From the NCBI RefSeq assembly GCF_020084865.1, contig NZ_CP071953.1:2294001-2358000 (forward strand): DNA of 64,000 nucleotides, given 5' to 3'. Origin of the DNA: Candidatus Kaistella beijingensis. GTDB taxonomy: Bacteria; Bacteroidota; Bacteroidia; Flavobacteriales; Weeksellaceae. The notes below the pieces were generated by a model that was given only the letters and a program-made list of their open reading frames with translations, did no database searches and was not told the origin of the DNA. This document shows, piece after piece, positions 41,431-48,467 of the stretch. Numbering within the stretch: position 1 is the stretch's first letter; each line of letters opens with the position of its first letter. A program made the translations under genes and the position numbers.

Positions 41431-41464
41431 GCAAAGAAGACTTAAAGTCTTCTTCGCCTTTTTG
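41431..41464 (+). terminator. Plus-strand terminator-like hairpin without an upstream plus-strand gene
   Basis: GCAAAGAAGACT pairs with AGTCTTCTTCGC (one mismatch, loop TAA) and is followed by CTTTTT. The nearest gene to the left is on the minus strand, so its transcript is unknown. Confidence 0.5.
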
Positions 41465-41473
41465 CTAACTAAA

Positions 41474-41682
41474 TTCTGTGTTGCTACTTAAAAATTTTCC
41501 AGATTTCGGGCAGCAGAATAAAATTAGCACTTATCAATAGAAAAGCGTGGTACTAAACAAATCCTGCCGCCCGCGGTTCTGGAAAACCTAGCAACACAGA
41601 AAAGTAAAGCCCACGCCAACGGTGAGCATTCACATTTTGAACTGTGTTGCAAATAAAATTTTCCAGATTTCGGGCAACAGAA
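41474..41682. repeat. MITE-like inverted repeat and a third copy upstream of the R-M operon
   Basis: TTCTGTGTTGCTA at 41474-41486 is perfectly inverted as TAGCAACACAGAA at 41589-41601, bounding a 128-base unit. The similarity extends inward (TTTTCCAGA and CGGGCxGCAG blocks in both arms). A third, direct copy lies at 41641-41682 (ACTGTGTTGC, then TTTTCCAGATTTCGGGC). The remaining bases up to 41890 show no gene. Confidence 0.65.
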
Positions 41683-41891
41683 CAAAAGCCAACGCTTTTA
41701 TTTTCGTAAAAATTTATCAAATATAGAAAAAAATTGCATATAAAATTGTGGTCAAATGAAATCTTGAGAATAATTTCATAGGTTGCACCGTTGGAAATTT
41801 GAAGCAATACTTCGCTTTTTCACAGTTGGAGATTTGGGATTCATTTGCCTTCACCAGAATCATTACTGTTACTTATAAAATAAGTAAAAAC

Positions 41892-41925
41892 AAAAAAGCA
41901 ACCAACTGAATATCAGTTGATTGCT
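41892..41925 (-). terminator. Terminator of tRNA-Gln
   Basis: AGCAACCAACTGA pairs with TCAGTTGATTGCT (one mismatch, loop ATA); the minus strand continues with TTTTTT. It starts 12 bases after the tRNA end. Confidence 0.75.
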
Positions 41926-41936
41926 AAATTATATTG

Positions 41937-42007
41937 TAGACCGACAGGGATTCGAACCCCAGATGACTGAACCAAAATCAGTAGTGTTACCGCTACACCA
42001 TCGGTCT
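41937..42007 (-). tRNA. tRNA-Gln (TTG anticodon)
   Basis: Read on the minus strand, the acceptor arms AGACCGA and TCGGTCT pair over 7 bp. A D-arm GTGT/ACAC, an anticodon stem ACTGA/TCAGT closing the loop TTTTGGT (anticodon TTG), and a TTCGAAT T-loop are all present. The discriminator base is A and CCA is not encoded. It lies between the R-M repeat region and recA and is followed by its own terminator. No duplicated 3' end marking an integration site was found nearby. Confidence 0.95.
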
Positions 42008-42128
42008 GTCTTGTTTTGAGTGGTGCAAATTTAATAATATTTTTTTGTTGAGCAAATTTATTTCACCAAAAAATATTTGTTGCAGAAGACACCTTCAATA
42101 TTTTTATTATTTATTGGTGAAAAAACGG

Positions 42129-42160
42129 TTGTGAAAAGCGGGAGAATTTACGTACTTTTG
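42129..42160 (+). promoter_or_regulatory. Flavobacterial promoter of recA
   Basis: TTG at 42129-42131, a 21-base gap, then TACTTTTG at 42153-42160; the ATG is 19 bases downstream. I see no LexA-type palindrome. Confidence 0.65.
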
Positions 42161-42178
42161 AAGAAATAATATTTACAG

Positions 42179-43183
42179 ATGAGCAGTATTGAAGATAAGA
42201 AAAAAGCACTCGCGTTGGTGCTTGACAAGCTTGATAAAACCTACGGAAAAGGAACAGTGATGACTTTGGGCGACGCTTCGGTGGATGATTCGATTGAGGT
42301 GATTCCTTCTGGTTCGCTTGGTTTGGATTTGGCTTTGGGAGTTGGTGGTTATCCGCGAGGAAGAGTAATTGAAATTTACGGACCCGAATCTTCAGGGAAA
42401 ACAACTTTAACTTTGCATGCAATTGCAGAAGCACAAAAAGCGGGGGGAATTGCAGCATTCATTGATGCGGAACATGCTTTTGACAGACATTATGCATCCA
42501 AGTTGGGAATTAATCTTGATGATTTAATTATTTCACAACCCGATAATGGTGAACAAGCTTTGGAAATTGCGGATAATTTAATTCGCTCCGGAGCGGTTGA
42601 TATTGTGGTAATCGACTCGGTTGCTGCATTGACGCCAAAAGCGGAAATTGAAGGCGAAATGGGAGATTCCAAAATGGGACTTCATGCGAGATTGATGTCG
42701 CAAGCTTTGAGAAAGTTGACGGCAACGATTTCCAGAACTAAATGTACCGTGATTTTCATTAACCAATTAAGAGAAAAAATCGGTGTGATGTTTGGAAATC
42801 CTGAAACGACAACGGGAGGAAATGCCTTGAAATTTTACGCTTCGGTGAGAATTGACATCAGAAAAGCAAGCGCGCCAATTAAATCTGGTGACGAAGCGGT
42901 TGGAAGCAGAGTGAAAGTAAAAATCGTGAAGAATAAAGTTGCTCCACCTTTCAAACAAGCCGAATTCGATATTATGTACGGAGAAGGTGTTTCTAAAGTT
43001 GGTGAAATTCTAGATACCGCAGTTGATATGGGAATTGTGAAGAAAAGCGGTTCTTGGTTCAGCTATGAAGACACTAAACTTGGACAGGGAAGAGATTCCG
43101 TAAAAGATATGCTGAAAGATAATCCCGATTTAGCGGATGAATTGGAAGCAAAAATAAAGGAACAGATTAAAGAATCAAAATAA
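42179..43183 (+). CDS. recA: Recombinase RecA
   Basis: RecA forms filaments on single-stranded DNA, drives homologous pairing and triggers SOS cleavage. This 334-residue protein of normal length starts [20 protein letters not shown]. Walker [11 protein letters not shown] is near residue 64-73; [20 protein letters not shown] and the L2 loop [20 protein letters not shown] are exact family blocks. The C-terminal domain ends in an acidic/basic tail. A GNRA-looped hairpin 1 base after the stop terminates it. Confidence 0.98.
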   Translation: MSSIEDKKKALALVLDKLDKTYGKGTVMTLGDASVDDSIEVIPSGSLGLDLALGVGGYPRGRVIEIYGPESSGKTTLTLHAIAEAQKAGGIAAFIDAEHAFDRHYASKLGINLDDLIISQPDNGEQALEIADNLIRSGAVDIVVIDSVAALTPKAEIEGEMGDSKMGLHARLMSQALRKLTATISRTKCTVIFINQLREKIGVMFGNPETTTGGNALKFYASVRIDIRKASAPIKSGDEAVGSRVKVKIVKNKVAPPFKQAEFDIMYGEGVSKVGEILDTAVDMGIVKKSGSWFSYEDTKLGQGRDSVKDMLKDNPDLADELEAKIKEQIKESK

Positions 43184-43212
43184 AAAAATGACTGCGAAAG
43201 CGGTCATTTTTG
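43184..43212. terminator. Bidirectional terminator between recA and the ATL gene
   Basis: AAAAATGACTGC pairs with GCGGTCATTTTT (12 bp, one G-U) around a GAAA tetraloop, with T-runs possible on both strands. Confidence 0.85.
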
Positions 43213-43214
43213 TT

Positions 43215-43520
43215 TTATAGCTCTTGCAAAGGATTCCAAAATAGAGTTTTAAAGTTTTGTATTTTGTTGAACTTCACTTCAACTCCTTCTTCTCCCAACT
43301 TTACAACGAAATCATGAAGACAATTTGCCGTGATTTTCCCTGAAGAACTGCAAACTCGATGCGCAGGAAAATCTTCATCGTAATTTCGTAAAGCATTTCC
43401 CACATGTCGTGCATGATTGGGATAACCGACTGCTTTTGCAATCGCTCCATAACTCGTCACTCTTCCCGAAGGAATTAATTTGATGATTTCGAAGACTTGT
43501 TGTTTGAAAAGGTCGTTCAT
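43215..43520 (-). CDS. Alkyltransferase-like (ATL) protein, MGMT family without the active Cys
   Basis: This 101-residue DNA-binding protein has the fold of the C-terminal domain of O6-alkylguanine-DNA alkyltransferase. The helix-turn-helix part IPSGRVTSYGAIAKAVGYPN (16-35) and ARHVGNALR (37-45) are intact. The alkyl-accepting P-C-H-R motif reads FPAHRVC (51-57), with Ala in place of the reactive Cys. Known ATL proteins bind alkylated guanine and hand the lesion to nucleotide excision repair. A Cys at 57 is displaced and unlikely to replace it. Convergent with recA; four CGAGATT tandem repeats lie just upstream of its start. Confidence 0.88.
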   Translation of the reverse strand: MNDLFKQQVFEIIKLIPSGRVTSYGAIAKAVGYPNHARHVGNALRNYDEDFPAHRVCSSSGKITANCLHDFVVKLGEEGVEVKFNKIQNFKTLFWNPLQEL

Positions 43521-43535
43521 TTTGGGTGCGAGTTA

Positions 43536-43563
43536 CGAGATTCGAGATTCGAGATTCGAGATT
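43536..43563. repeat. Four tandem CGAGATT units upstream of the ATL gene
   Basis: Four perfect 7-base units in a row, starting 16 bases upstream of the ATL start codon. A change in unit number would shift promoter spacing. Confidence 0.85.
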
Positions 43564-43605
43564 CGATTGATTAACTTTCAAAATTACGGTTTTTTTAGTG
43601 GAGAT

Positions 43606-43640
43606 GTTTTTTGGGTGCGAGCGAAGCGAGCGCCAAAAAG
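43606..43640. repeat. GCGAGCGAAGCGAGC element with T/A flanks
   Basis: A T-run, then GGGTGCGAGCGAAGCGAGCG, then CCAAAAAG. The arrangement (T-run, GC core with central GAA, A-run) is that of the hairpins at 35208 and 43711, but the core is a direct repeat GCGAGC-GAA-GCGAGC and pairs only weakly. Confidence 0.5.
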
Positions 43641-43686
43641 AGTTTTTGTAGAGTAGCCCTTTAAAAGGAAAAATGTACTTTATTTC

Positions 43687-43763
43687 TAGCCCCGATTGCA
43701 GAGAAAATCCTTTTTTGCGGCGGCGAAGCCGCCGCAAAAAAGATTGCAACGGAAAGCGGGACC
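43687..43763 (+). repeat. Modular intergenic repeat, copy 1, with GC-rich GAA hairpin core
   Basis: The left end is TAGCCCCGATTGCAG, the right end GATTGCAACGGAAAGCGGGA. The core at 43711-43741 is a perfect 14-bp stem TTTTTTGCGGCGGC / GCCGCCGCAAAAAA closed by GAA. Copy 2, with the same ends but a different core, is at 57760-57846 on the minus strand. Confidence 0.65.
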
Positions 43764-43801
43764 AAGTTATAAAAGAAGTTCAAACCTTCTTGCTCCTAAT
43801 T

Positions 43802-43829
43802 AAAAAAGTCGCTCCAGGAAGCGACTTTT
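43802..43829 (-). terminator. Terminator of the deoxyhypusine-synthase-like gene
   Basis: AAAAGTCGCT pairs perfectly with AGCGACTTTT (10 bp, loop CCAGGA), 30 bases after the stop; a T-run follows on the minus strand. Confidence 0.8.
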
Positions 43830-43858
43830 CGTAATTCAAATTTCGTAATTCGAATTTT

Positions 43859-44833
43859 TTAAGAGTTTTCCAAAATATATTGGAACATCAATGGTGCACA
43901 AATCGTGGCGTCGCTTTCAACGATGTATTTCGGTGTACTGATATCGAGTTTTCCCCAAGTGATTTTTTCGTTCGGAACCGCTCCTGAATAGGAACCGTAA
44001 GAAGTCGTAGAATCCGAAATCTGACAGAAATACGACCAAAACGGAATGTCGTGCATTTCCAAATCCTGATAAAGCATCGGAACTACGCAGATTGGGAAAT
44101 CTCCAGCAATTCCACCACCGATTTGGAAAAATCCAACGCCTTTTCCGCCGGAATTTTTTGGGTACCAATCGGCAAGGAAAGTCATGTATTCAATTCCCGA
44201 TTTCATGGTGGAAGGTTTCAAATCACCTTTGATACAGTAACTCGCGAAAATATTCCCCATCGTGGAATCTTCCCATCCCGGAACTACAATCGGTAAATTC
44301 TTCTCTGCCGCTGCAATCATCCATGAATTTTCACGTGGAATTTCGTAGTACTGCTCTAGAACACCCGACAAAATCATCTTGTACATGTATTCGTGCGGGA
44401 AATATCTTTCGCCTTTGTTGTCGGCATCTTTCCAAATTTCGTAGATGTGTTTCTGCAATCTTCTAAACGCTTCTTCTTCGGGAATACAGGTGTCGGTAAC
44501 TCTGTTTAAGCCTTTTTCCAACAAAGCCCACTCTTGTTCCGGCGTCAAATCACGATAATTCGGAACTCTTTCGTAATGCGAATGCGCTACAAGATTCATT
44601 AAATCTTCCTCCAAATTCGCACCGGTACACGAGATAATGGCCACTTTATCCTGACGAATCATCTCCGCCAAAATCTTTCCGAGTTCTGCAGTGGACATTG
44701 CTCCTGCAAGTGAAATCAGCATTTTTCCGCCATCTTTTAAATGGGCGACATATCCTTTGGAAGCATCCACCAAAGCTGCCGCGTTGAAGTGCAGATAATA
44801 TTTTTCGATAAATTCTGTAATCGGTTTGTTCAT
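43859..44833 (-). CDS. Deoxyhypusine synthase-like protein (possible homospermidine synthase)
   Basis: This is a 324-residue cytoplasmic NAD-dependent enzyme of the deoxyhypusine synthase superfamily. The NAD and spermidine-binding blocks are visible: MLISLAGAMSTAELGKILAE, IISCTGANLEEDL, IVVPGWEDSTMGNIF, GVGFFQIGGGIAGDFPICVV and ITWGKLD (about 288-294), whose Lys corresponds to the catalytic Lys of the eukaryotic enzyme. Bacteria lack eIF5A; characterised bacterial members make homospermidine or related polyamines. No polyamine gene lies next to it in this window. It has its own terminator. Confidence 0.9.
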   Translation of the reverse strand: MNKPITEFIEKYYLHFNAAALVDASKGYVAHLKDGGKMLISLAGAMSTAELGKILAEMIRQDKVAIISCTGANLEEDLMNLVAHSHYERVPNYRDLTPEQEWALLEKGLNRVTDTCIPEEEAFRRLQKHIYEIWKDADNKGERYFPHEYMYKMILSGVLEQYYEIPRENSWMIAAAEKNLPIVVPGWEDSTMGNIFASYCIKGDLKPSTMKSGIEYMTFLADWYPKNSGGKGVGFFQIGGGIAGDFPICVVPMLYQDLEMHDIPFWSYFCQISDSTTSYGSYSGAVPNEKITWGKLDISTPKYIVESDATICAPLMFQYILENS

Positions 44834-44875
44834 ATCTTGATTATTTTTTACGATTTAACAAAGATAGGGATTTGG

Positions 44876-44910
44876 GTTGGAAGCGGGAAGTTGGGAGTTG
44901 GAAGTTTTTT
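44876..44910. repeat. GGAAG-rich intergenic repeat
   Basis: GTTGGAAGCGGGAAGTTGGG and GAGTTGGAAG follow each other upstream of the deoxyhypusine-synthase-like gene. They are reverse-complement relatives of the CTTCCATCTTC tract before recJ. Confidence 0.5.
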
Positions 44911-45022
44911 AAAGACAAATTTTGGAGCCCGTGTGTTTTGATGTAAGAAATTCGTTGTCATTTATAGTACAATTTTTCCCACATATAACAATTAACTTGA
45001 TAAAAAGCAATTATTTAGGATT

Positions 45023-45415
45023 TCAAAGTCTGAATCTTCGGTTTTCTTTTTTCTCGGAGAGCTTCTTCTTATTGTCAAGACGTTTTGCGATTTGTCCTTT
45101 TGATGGTTTGCTTGCTTTTCTTGGTTTTGGTTTGATTAATGATTTATTCACCAATTCAAGAATTCTTTCTGTTGCGATTTTTTTGTTTTGAAGTTGGGTT
45201 CTGCTTTCCGTAACGGTAAGTTGCAATAATCCTTCTGAATTAATTCGGTTTTTTAGTTTTTCTGAAATCAATTCTTTTTCCTCTTCGTTGAAAAATTCAC
45301 TTTCTGAAACCATCCAAATGACGGTGACAGAAGTTTCCACCTTATTCACGTTTTGTCCACCTGCGCCGCTGCTGCGGGAAGTTTTGTAAGTGAGTTCTTT
45401 GGTGAAATCTTTCAT
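45023..45415 (-). CDS. arfB: Peptidyl-tRNA hydrolase ArfB (YaeJ-like ribosome rescue factor)
   Basis: ArfB releases nascent chains from ribosomes stalled without a stop codon. This 130-residue protein is read from the ATG at 45415 (ELTYKTSRSSGAGGQNVNKV); the frame extends 17 residues further, but those do not fit. The GGQ motif (about 21-23) that hydrolyses the ester bond is intact, and the C-terminal basic tail (KASKPSKGQIAKRLDNKKKL) reaches into the empty mRNA channel. smpB elsewhere in the window provides the tmRNA route, so two rescue systems are present. Confidence 0.9.
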   Translation of the reverse strand: MKDFTKELTYKTSRSSGAGGQNVNKVETSVTVIWMVSESEFFNEEEKELISEKLKNRINSEGLLQLTVTESRTQLQNKKIATERILELVNKSLIKPKPRKASKPSKGQIAKRLDNKKKLSEKKENRRFRL

Positions 45416-45489
45416 AAGTTTGCTGTTGTAATTCGCTCCTTTGGAGGGGTGGATTGTAAAATTCAAGGAATTTTAGAAGACGGGGTGGT

Positions 45490-46542
45490 TTATTTAATTA
45501 AACTATTTAATAATTTCAATCGATCAATTTTCCCATTCGGCAATCTAGGAAATTCTTTTTTAAAAACGACTTTTTTCGGCTTGTGGTTTTTTGATGGATA
45601 AACGATGGCAGATAATTGATTTTTTATTTCATCGCTTTCATTTCCTTCAATTAATAAAACTAATTTTTGACCAAGTTTTTGGTCGTTGATCCCAACGAAA
45701 ACAACCTCGTTAGAAATTTGATTATTTACTAACTTTCCCAATTCTTCGGGGTGAATTTTTAATCCGCCGGAATTGATAACGTTATCAAGCCTGCCTAAAA
45801 ACTTAAATTGTTTTTTGTCAGACTCATGAAAGTCTAAATCTTTCAGCTCAACTAAATCGTTAGTTTTAAGAGGTTGAGGATTCAATTTTGGTGCGGAAAT
45901 CACCAAACATCCTCTTTCGTCTAGAGCTATTTCCACATCCTTTAAAACCGTAAAATAATCTTCCGCTATTGGATAAATTTGCTGTAAGGCAATGTGGGAA
46001 AGCGTTTCGCTCATTCCGTAGGTTTCGTAGATTTTCGTTTGAGCGTTTGAGTTTTTACATTTTTGGGTTAATTTTTCTTTTAAAGTTGCTGAAACTTGCG
46101 CTCCACCGATAATTAAATTTTTGATAAGGTGGATTTTATCTAAAGAATTTTCAACTTGAAGTGGAGACATCGCACAGAAATCAATTTCTTCATTAAAAAA
46201 CTCCATCGGTGCAGAAGTTGGATTTACAATGGAAAGTTTTAATCCTCTTTCAATAGAGCGAACCAACATCATTTTGCCGGAAATGTATTCTACAGGAAGA
46301 CAGAGTAGGGCGGAATTACCTTTTTTCAACTTTAGAAAATCACAAGTCATTTTTGCAGAATTCAACATGCGCTGTTTCTCAACTTCAAAAATTTTTGGTT
46401 TTCCTGTTGAACCGGATGTTTGTACAGAAACCATTTCGGAATCTGAGAACCAGTCTTCTAAAAAAGAAACCACTTTTTCCTCAAATTCAGTTTGTGGAGA
46501 AAGTGAATTTAAATTGATGATTTCAGAAAATTTTAATTTCAT
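45490..46542 (-). CDS. AMP-binding acyl-CoA ligase, MenE-like
   Basis: This is a 350-residue, short ANL-family enzyme. P-loop VQTSGSTGKPKIFEVEKQRM is near 40-60, YETYGMSETLSHIAL near 167-181, FLGRLDNVINSGGLKIHPEE near 248-267, and RLPNGKIDRLKLL holds the catalytic Lys near the end. Its small size and overall pattern fit O-succinylbenzoate-CoA ligase (MenE) of menaquinone synthesis, where short Bacteroidota forms are common, but no other men gene is in view to confirm this. It lies between argS and arfB on the same strand. Confidence 0.78.
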   Translation of the reverse strand: MKLKFSEIINLNSLSPQTEFEEKVVSFLEDWFSDSEMVSVQTSGSTGKPKIFEVEKQRMLNSAKMTCDFLKLKKGNSALLCLPVEYISGKMMLVRSIERGLKLSIVNPTSAPMEFFNEEIDFCAMSPLQVENSLDKIHLIKNLIIGGAQVSATLKEKLTQKCKNSNAQTKIYETYGMSETLSHIALQQIYPIAEDYFTVLKDVEIALDERGCLVISAPKLNPQPLKTNDLVELKDLDFHESDKKQFKFLGRLDNVINSGGLKIHPEELGKLVNNQISNEVVFVGINDQKLGQKLVLLIEGNESDEIKNQLSAIVYPSKNHKPKKVVFKKEFPRLPNGKIDRLKLLNSLIK

Positions 46543-46608
46543 GATGAAAGTTAAATTCTGTAAACTGAATTTTCTTGGCTCTTTATTCTTGGTTCTTGGC
46601 TTTTTATT

Positions 46609-48387
46609 TTACATTCTGTCAACGGTTCCAATTCCCAAAAGAGAAAGTCCTTTTTTGATGGTTTTTCCTGTGAGTGCAGAAAGTTCTAGCCGGAATTGTT
46701 TTGTGTTTTCGTTATCCTGATTCAGAATCGGATTGTTTTGGTAAAATGAGTTATAGGATTTTACCAAATCATACACGTAATTGGCAACCAAAGCAGGAGA
46801 AAGGGTTTCCGCTGCTTTCGAAACCACCTCTTTAAAATTAGAAAGATTCATCACCAATTCTTTTTCCAAATCATTCATTTCATAGTTTGAAACGGATTGT
46901 TCTTGATATTCTGCTTTAGACAACAAAGATTGGATTCGGGCGTAAGTGTATTGAATAAAAGGACCTGTGTTTCCATTGAAATCAATACTTTCTTTTGGAT
47001 TGAAAAGCATTTTCTTTTTAGGGTCAACTTTTAGCATGAAATATTTCAAAGCGCCTAAACCAACCGTTTCGTAAGATTTTTCTTTTTCTGAATCTGAAAG
47101 GTTTTCAAGTTTACCCAATTCTTGCGCTTTTTCCTTTGCCGTTTCGTACATTTCCTGCATCAAATCATCGGCGTCAACTACGGTTCCTTCGCGGGATTTC
47201 ATTTTGCCTTCGGGAAGTTCCACCATTCCATACGACAGGTGATAAAGGTTTTCCGCCCAATTATAGCCGAGTTTTTTAAGAATTTTAAACAAAACATCAA
47301 AATGATAATCTTGTTCGTTTCCTACGGTATAAATTAATTTCTGAATGTCGTTATCTTTGAAACGCTGAACTGCAGTTCCCAAATCCTGTGTCATGTAAAC
47401 CGAAGTTCCGTCTGAACGAAGCAATAATTTTTGGTCAAGACCTTCGTCCGTTAGATCGCACCAAACAGAGCCATCTTCTTTTCGAAATAGAATTCCTTTA
47501 ATCAAACCTTCTTGGATTAAGTCTTTTCCCAAAATGTAGGTGTTACTTTCATATTGTACTTGGTCAAAATCGACGCCTAATCTCTTGTATGTTTCACCAA
47601 AGCCTTCATACACCCAAGAATTCATTTCGTTCCAAAGATTTCTTACTTTTTCGTCGCCTTTTTCCCAATTGAGGAGCATTTGCTGGGCTTCCTGAATGAT
47701 GGCTGCATTTTTTTTGGCTTCGTCCTCGGTTTGCCCGTTTGCAATTAAATCTGCGATTTGCGATTTGTAGTTTTTATCGAATTCTACATAATAATTTCCG
47801 ACAAACTTGTCACCTTTTGTGTTGCTTGATTTTGGAGTTTCACCATTTCCGAACTTTTCCCAAGCCAACATTGATTTGCAGATATGGATTCCACGGTCAT
47901 TGATGATTTGGGTTTTGATGACGTTATAACCGTCTTGCTTTAGAATTTGAGCAACAGAAAATCCTAAAAGATTATTTCTGATGTGTCCCAAATGTAAAGG
48001 TTTATTGGTATTTGGTGAAGAATATTCTACCATAACGGTTTCGTTCTTTTCCGGAACCTTATCAAAATTGTCTTTTACAGAATTAAAATTATTGAGAAAA
48101 AAACTGTTCTTGATTTTAAGATTTAGAAACCCTTTTACCACATTGTAACTCTCAAGAAAATCTGATTGAGTTGATAATGCGTCTCCTAATTCCATTGCAA
48201 TTACATCAGGACTTTTCTTCAATATCTTCACTAAAGGAAAAGTAACGATGGTGAAATCGCCTTCATGATCGGGATTTGTTTTCTGAACCTCAAGAGTTAC
48301 CTTTTTTGGATCATTTTGATCATCAAGTTGATAATTCGTTTGGATAATTTCTTGGAGTTTATTTTGTATGAGATTTTTAATATTCAT
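46609..48387 (-). CDS. argS: Arginyl-tRNA synthetase
   Basis: This 592-residue class I aminoacyl-tRNA synthetase charges tRNA-Arg. The N-terminal additional domain (about 1-115) binds the D-loop. The HIGH motif is in PNTNKPLHLGHIRNNLLG (about 126-143) and the KMSKS-like loop is GKMKSREGTVVDADDLM (about 388-404). An all-helical anticodon-binding domain ends in LSLLGIGTVDRM. Length and order are standard. It is followed by the MenE-like gene after 66 bases rich in TTCTTGG units. Confidence 0.97.
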   Translation of the reverse strand: MNIKNLIQNKLQEIIQTNYQLDDQNDPKKVTLEVQKTNPDHEGDFTIVTFPLVKILKKSPDVIAMELGDALSTQSDFLESYNVVKGFLNLKIKNSFFLNNFNSVKDNFDKVPEKNETVMVEYSSPNTNKPLHLGHIRNNLLGFSVAQILKQDGYNVIKTQIINDRGIHICKSMLAWEKFGNGETPKSSNTKGDKFVGNYYVEFDKNYKSQIADLIANGQTEDEAKKNAAIIQEAQQMLLNWEKGDEKVRNLWNEMNSWVYEGFGETYKRLGVDFDQVQYESNTYILGKDLIQEGLIKGILFRKEDGSVWCDLTDEGLDQKLLLRSDGTSVYMTQDLGTAVQRFKDNDIQKLIYTVGNEQDYHFDVLFKILKKLGYNWAENLYHLSYGMVELPEGKMKSREGTVVDADDLMQEMYETAKEKAQELGKLENLSDSEKEKSYETVGLGALKYFMLKVDPKKKMLFNPKESIDFNGNTGPFIQYTYARIQSLLSKAEYQEQSVSNYEMNDLEKELVMNLSNFKEVVSKAAETLSPALVANYVYDLVKSYNSFYQNNPILNQDNENTKQFRLELSALTGKTIKKGLSLLGIGTVDRM

Positions 48388-48418
48388 TTTAAAATTTTGA
48401 ATGACAAATATACGGAAA

Positions 48419-48445
48419 TAAAAAAACCACTCCGAAGAGTGGTTT
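48419..48445 (-). terminator. Terminator of the SusC/SusD operon
   Basis: On the minus strand AAACCACTC pairs with GAGTGGTTT around a TTCG tetraloop and runs into TTTTTTT. A second hairpin (TAATTCAC/GTGAATTA) overlaps the susD stop codon at 48451-48470. Confidence 0.85.
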
Positions 48446-48467
48446 CTGTTTAATTCACTAAAGTGAA

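Noticed and set aside
36681..42007. tRNA-Gln as an integration site for the R-M island
   Set aside because: I looked for a repeat of the tRNA 3' end near both borders of the R-M cluster and found none; no integrase gene is present.
42100..42180. LexA/SOS operator before recA
   Set aside because: No inverted repeat of SOS-box type was seen between the tRNA and the recA start; the promoter alone explains the region.
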